Made by a program: the position numbers and the translations under genes | Part shown: positions 63,155 to 64,000 of the stretch, one piece after another | How the letters are laid out: each line of letters starts with the position of its first letter | How positions within the stretch are numbered: position 1 is the stretch's first letter | Notes under the pieces: generated by a model | Databases searched by the model: none | What the model was told of the DNA's origin: nothing | What the model saw: the letters and a program-made list of their open reading frames with translations, nothing else | Assembly (NCBI RefSeq): GCF_006715635.1 | Contig: NZ_VFNP01000001.1 | Span: 1,674,001-1,738,000 of the forward strand | Origin: Streptomyces sp. SLBN-118 | GTDB lineage: Bacteria > Actinomycetota > Actinomycetes > Streptomycetales > Streptomycetaceae | DNA: 64,000 bases | Direction: 5' to 3'

Positions 63155-64000
63155 ATGGGGAACGCAGGAGGGGGTCCGCGCGGAGTCGCCGCGCGGGCCG
63201 GCGGCTGGAGTGCTCAGCACCGCTGGGCCGCCGTGGGGATCTGGGTGCTTTTCGTCCTGCTCGCCATGGCGGCCGGTTCGGCTGCGGGCAACGTCAAACT
63301 CAAGGACGACGAACAGCTGAAGGGTGAGACCACGCAGGCCGCGAAGATCACAGCGAAGGCCGGCGTCGAGGAACCGGCCGGCGAGACCGTGCTCGTCCAG
63401 GCCCGCAACGGCTCGGTGAAAGCCACCGACCCGGGATTCCGCAAGGCCGTCGACGACGTGGTCACGGCAGTCGGCGACACGGGTGCCGTCACCGCGGTGA
63501 CGTCGCCGTACGACACCAAGAGCATCTCGAAGGACGGACGCAGCGCGCTCGTCCAGTTCGATGTGCGCGGAGACGCCGATACGGCTGGTGACCGGATCGA
63601 GCCGGTACTCAAGGCCGTTGCCACGGTCCAGGACAAGCACAAGGAGCTGCGGATCGAGGAGATCGGCGGCGCCAGTATGCGAAAGACCTTCGACGACGCG
63701 TTCGGCGACGACTTCAAGCAGGCGGAGCTCTCCGCGGTACCGGTCGCGCTCGGCATTCTGCTGATCGCCTTCGGCGCCCTGGTGGCCGCACTGCTGCCGG
63801 TGGGCCTTGCCATCACCGCGATCATGGCGACGACGGGGCTGATGGGCGTCGTCAGCCACTTCCAGCCGATGAGCGACAGCGCGAGCTCAGTGATGCTGCT
63901 GGTGGGTCTGGCGGTCGGCGTCGACTACTGCCTGTTCTATCTGCGGCGCGAGCGCGAGGAGCGGGCCGCGGGACACGACGCGCACACAGCGATGCAGATC
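63155..64000 (+). CDS. MMPL-family transporter, partial (C-terminus beyond window)
   Basis: The first 282 codons of an RND-type MMPL lipid or drug exporter. TM1 is WAAVGIWVLFVLLAMAAGSA; then a large extracellular loop with a porter-like domain (VLVQARNGSVKATDPGFRKA; LRIEEIGGASMRKTFDDAFG); then TM helices after LSAVPVALGILLIAFGALVA. The segment DSASSVMLLVGLAVGVDYCL matches the MMPL signature with Asp in TM4. The ATG follows GAGGGGG. Divergent from the protease. Confidence 0.9.
   Translation, partial: MGNAGGGPRGVAARAGGWSAQHRWAAVGIWVLFVLLAMAAGSAAGNVKLKDDEQLKGETTQAAKITAKAGVEEPAGETVLVQARNGSVKATDPGFRKAVDDVVTAVGDTGAVTAVTSPYDTKSISKDGRSALVQFDVRGDADTAGDRIEPVLKAVATVQDKHKELRIEEIGGASMRKTFDDAFGDDFKQAELSAVPVALGILLIAFGALVAALLPVGLAITAIMATTGLMGVVSHFQPMSDSASSVMLLVGLAVGVDYCLFYLRREREERAAGHDAHTAMQI

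Noticed and set aside
63048..63320. A frame starting GTG after a strong GGAGGAGAG upstream of the MMPL gene
   Set aside because: It is out of frame with and overlaps the MMPL start, is Arg/Gly/Pro-rich and has no homology pattern.

Overview
The window is chromosomal DNA from a Streptomyces or very close relative. It is extremely GC-rich with strong third-position GC bias. It carries a spore-pigment (whiE-type) polyketide locus, an actinobacterial cys cluster with a Cys leader peptide, SpoIIE-type phosphatase/anti-sigma proteins, DUF2637 and DUF456 genes, a DmdR/IdeR-like iron box and a TTA codon in a developmental-looking gene. I saw no rRNA, tRNA or CRISPR array.

1-14.8 kb: the 5' part of pyrG (CTP synthase) on the minus strand, preceded by an unusual, tightly overlapped minus-strand operon. 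In transcription order it encodes: a 48-aa secreted peptide with two DTGWG repeats; a fusion of a dCTP-deaminase-fold domain to a PEP-synthase-type phosphotransferase; a CYTH (ExExK) protein; a HAD-IIA phosphatase; a phosphodiesterase/alkaline-phosphatase-superfamily enzyme; a nucleotidyltransferase-like protein; an all-helical unknown; an SRPBCC protein; an HPr-kinase-like P-loop protein; a small dNMP/dephospho-CoA-kinase-like protein; a second dCTP-deaminase-like protein; and a cation/proton antiporter. A divergent LuxR-type regulator (TTG start) faces the peptide gene. This is the least explained part of the window and the best candidate for an undescribed system; biosynthesis of a phosphorylated or nucleotidylated product is my leading guess. 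The two deaminase-like domains have each lost a different catalytic residue.

14.8-26.6 kb: a broken IS30 transposase remnant, a GntR/FCD regulator divergent from an iron-box-controlled FhuF-like reductase, a DUF2637 membrane protein, an HATPase, a PoxB-like ThDP enzyme, a PP2C-like protein, a second TrmB/LuxR-like regulator, DUF456 and PPOX proteins, about 580 bp of GC-rich repeats, and rsgA with a tiny upstream ORF. 26.6-36.1 kb: a secreted beta-helix protein, then a complete spore-pigment cluster (SchA/CurD-like, cupin, KS-alpha, CLF, ACP, aromatase, cyclase on minus; FAD hydroxylase divergent; O-methyltransferase convergent).

36.1-49 kb: a large SpoIIE-type phosphatase, a DUF1775 pseudogene, a histidine-phosphatase-fold protein, a cobalamin riboswitch with cbtBA, a two-component pair, a chimeric pseudogene, a BrkB-family membrane protein, an AidB-like acyl-CoA dehydrogenase, a GAF regulator and a GNAT acetyltransferase. 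49-58.4 kb: assimilatory sulfur operon (Cys leader peptide, sulfite reductase, zinc-ribbon protein, cysH, cysC, cysD, cysN, sulfonate-type ABC transporter, sirohydrochlorin chelatase that would supply siroheme). 58.5-64 kb: small conserved proteins, a DinB-type protein, an Rv2466c-like thioredoxin-fold protein, NTF2-like and DUF1697 proteins, a secreted subtilisin, and the start of an MMPL transporter that runs off the window.
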